A stretch of 64,000 nucleotides of DNA, from the NCBI GenBank assembly GCA_964406605.1, contig CAYOSF010000008.1:176566-240565 (forward strand), given 5' to 3'. This DNA comes from CAYOSF01 sp964406605 (lineage in GTDB: Bacteria > Chloroflexota > Dehalococcoidia > DSTF01 > RBG-16-68-14). The first letter of the stretch is position 1. Each line of letters begins with the position of its first letter. This document shows, piece after piece, positions 63,603 to 64,000 of the stretch. The notes under the pieces are model-generated. The model saw only the letters and a list, made by a program, of their open reading frames with translations, was not told where the DNA came from and did no database searches. The translations under genes were made by a program, and so were the position numbers.

Positions 63603-64000
63603 ATGAAGAAGCTGTTTCGGCTCTTCAGCCGCACTGCTCGAGAGGAGCAGGGCATCACCGGTCTTGAGACGGCCATCATTCTCATCGCCTTCGTGGTCGT
63701 CGCCACCATCTTCGCCTTCGTCGTGTTGACGACCGGTGTCTTCAGCTCGGAACGAGGGAAGGAGACGGTGTTCGCCGGATTGGAGAAGGCGCGAGGCAGT
63801 ATGGAGGTGCGCGGCGGCGTGGTCGTGACCGCGACGGGGACGACGCTGGCGGTGGATGACATCCAGTTCGCGGTGGCGAACACCGCGGGAGGCGAGCCGG
63901 TGCCGATGAACCCGTCGGGGACGAACAACCGGACGGTGATCGCCTACCGGGACGACGACGTGGTGGACAACGACGTGACGTACACGGTGACGGACATCGT
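63603..64000 (+). CDS. Archaellin/type IV pilin-like protein (class III signal peptide), 3' end outside window
   Basis: ATG 63603 with AAGGAGGTCAAGCC upstream; open to the window edge (about 132 codons). A basic N-terminus (KKLFRLFSRTAREEQG) is followed by ITGLETAIILIAFVVVATIF, i.e. Gly before a long hydrophobic helix, the cleavage context of class III prepilin/archaellin signals. The body is beta-rich (VVVTATGTTLAVDDIQFAVA). It is more like an archaellin than a bacterial flagellin. Related archaellum genes have been reported in some Chloroflexota. The 283 bases before it hold no other gene. Confidence 0.8.
   Translation, partial: MKKLFRLFSRTAREEQGITGLETAIILIAFVVVATIFAFVVLTTGVFSSERGKETVFAGLEKARGSMEVRGGVVVTATGTTLAVDDIQFAVANTAGGEPVPMNPSGTNNRTVIAYRDDDVVDNDVTYTVTDI

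Overview
The window is a GC-rich bacterial chromosome segment, most likely from the Chloroflexota (Dehalococcoidia or SAR202-like). The case rests on gene content: several alpha/beta-hydrolase-like/class III cyclase fusions, a large LuxR-type ATPase regulator, a CxxC zinc-ribbon protein, an MttB-family methyltransferase without pyrrolysine, CaiB-type CoA transferase and acyl-CoA dehydrogenase genes, and an archaellin-like class III signal peptide protein at the right edge. No rRNA, prophage, CRISPR array or recognisable transposase was seen.

Layout. 1-5.6 kb is an accessory block bounded by a 446-bp direct repeat of the 5' part of a HAD phosphatase gene; it holds a HTH regulator and the first hydrolase-like/cyclase fusion. 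5.8-9.4 kb has an ABC-F ATPase, radC and two small membrane proteins. 9.4-14.4 kb is the translation/secretion operon tuf-rpmG-secE-nusG-rplK-rplA-rplJ-rplL (minus strand), with gatCA divergent and three tRNA genes (Thr-UGU, Tyr-GUA, Thr-GGU) beyond it. 17-24 kb carries a SIMPL lipoprotein, signal peptidase I, an amidase, an EamA transporter, a PHP phosphoesterase and a transglycosylase-like protein with a dockerin tail. 24-27.3 kb is a locally duplicated accessory patch (HEAT-like protein, two paralogous lipoproteins) in which a promoter, leader and first codons are reused. 27.4-32.6 kb has a glutamine-synthetase-like enzyme, an SDR, a three-gene DinB-fold operon under a LexA-box-like palindrome, and mobA. 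32.8-34.1 kb is a row of small nucleic-acid-binding proteins (zinc ribbon, bS21, cold-shock, RRM). 34.3-46.5 kb holds acyl-CoA enzymes, a LuxR-family regulator, a sirtuin/cyclophilin-like/sialidase operon and a ferredoxin pair. 46.5-51.5 kb is a tandem array of three more hydrolase-like/cyclase fusions plus a fifth copy whose middle is replaced by a methyltransferase gene. 51.5-58.7 kb looks like a catabolic region (MttB-like, PLP gamma-family enzyme, UxaA/SuyAB-like pair, methyltransferase, CoA transferase). The right end has a broken PD-(D/E)XK gene, tRNA-Glu, a pentapeptide-repeat protein, a CPBP protease, a GT87-like membrane protein and the truncated archaellin-like gene.

The most unusual system is the set of four class III cyclases fused to an alpha/beta-hydrolase fold in which the nucleophile elbow has lost its serine in every copy, each time to a different residue. 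This suggests a diversified family of ligand-sensing pseudoenzyme cyclases. Other points of interest are the LexA-like operator inside the promoter of a DinB-fold operon, paired TTGCGCAA palindromes around a divergent promoter, an acidic repeat extension on L7/L12 with an internal Shine-Dalgarno, and palindromic repeats inserted at one shared site of the cyclase domain.
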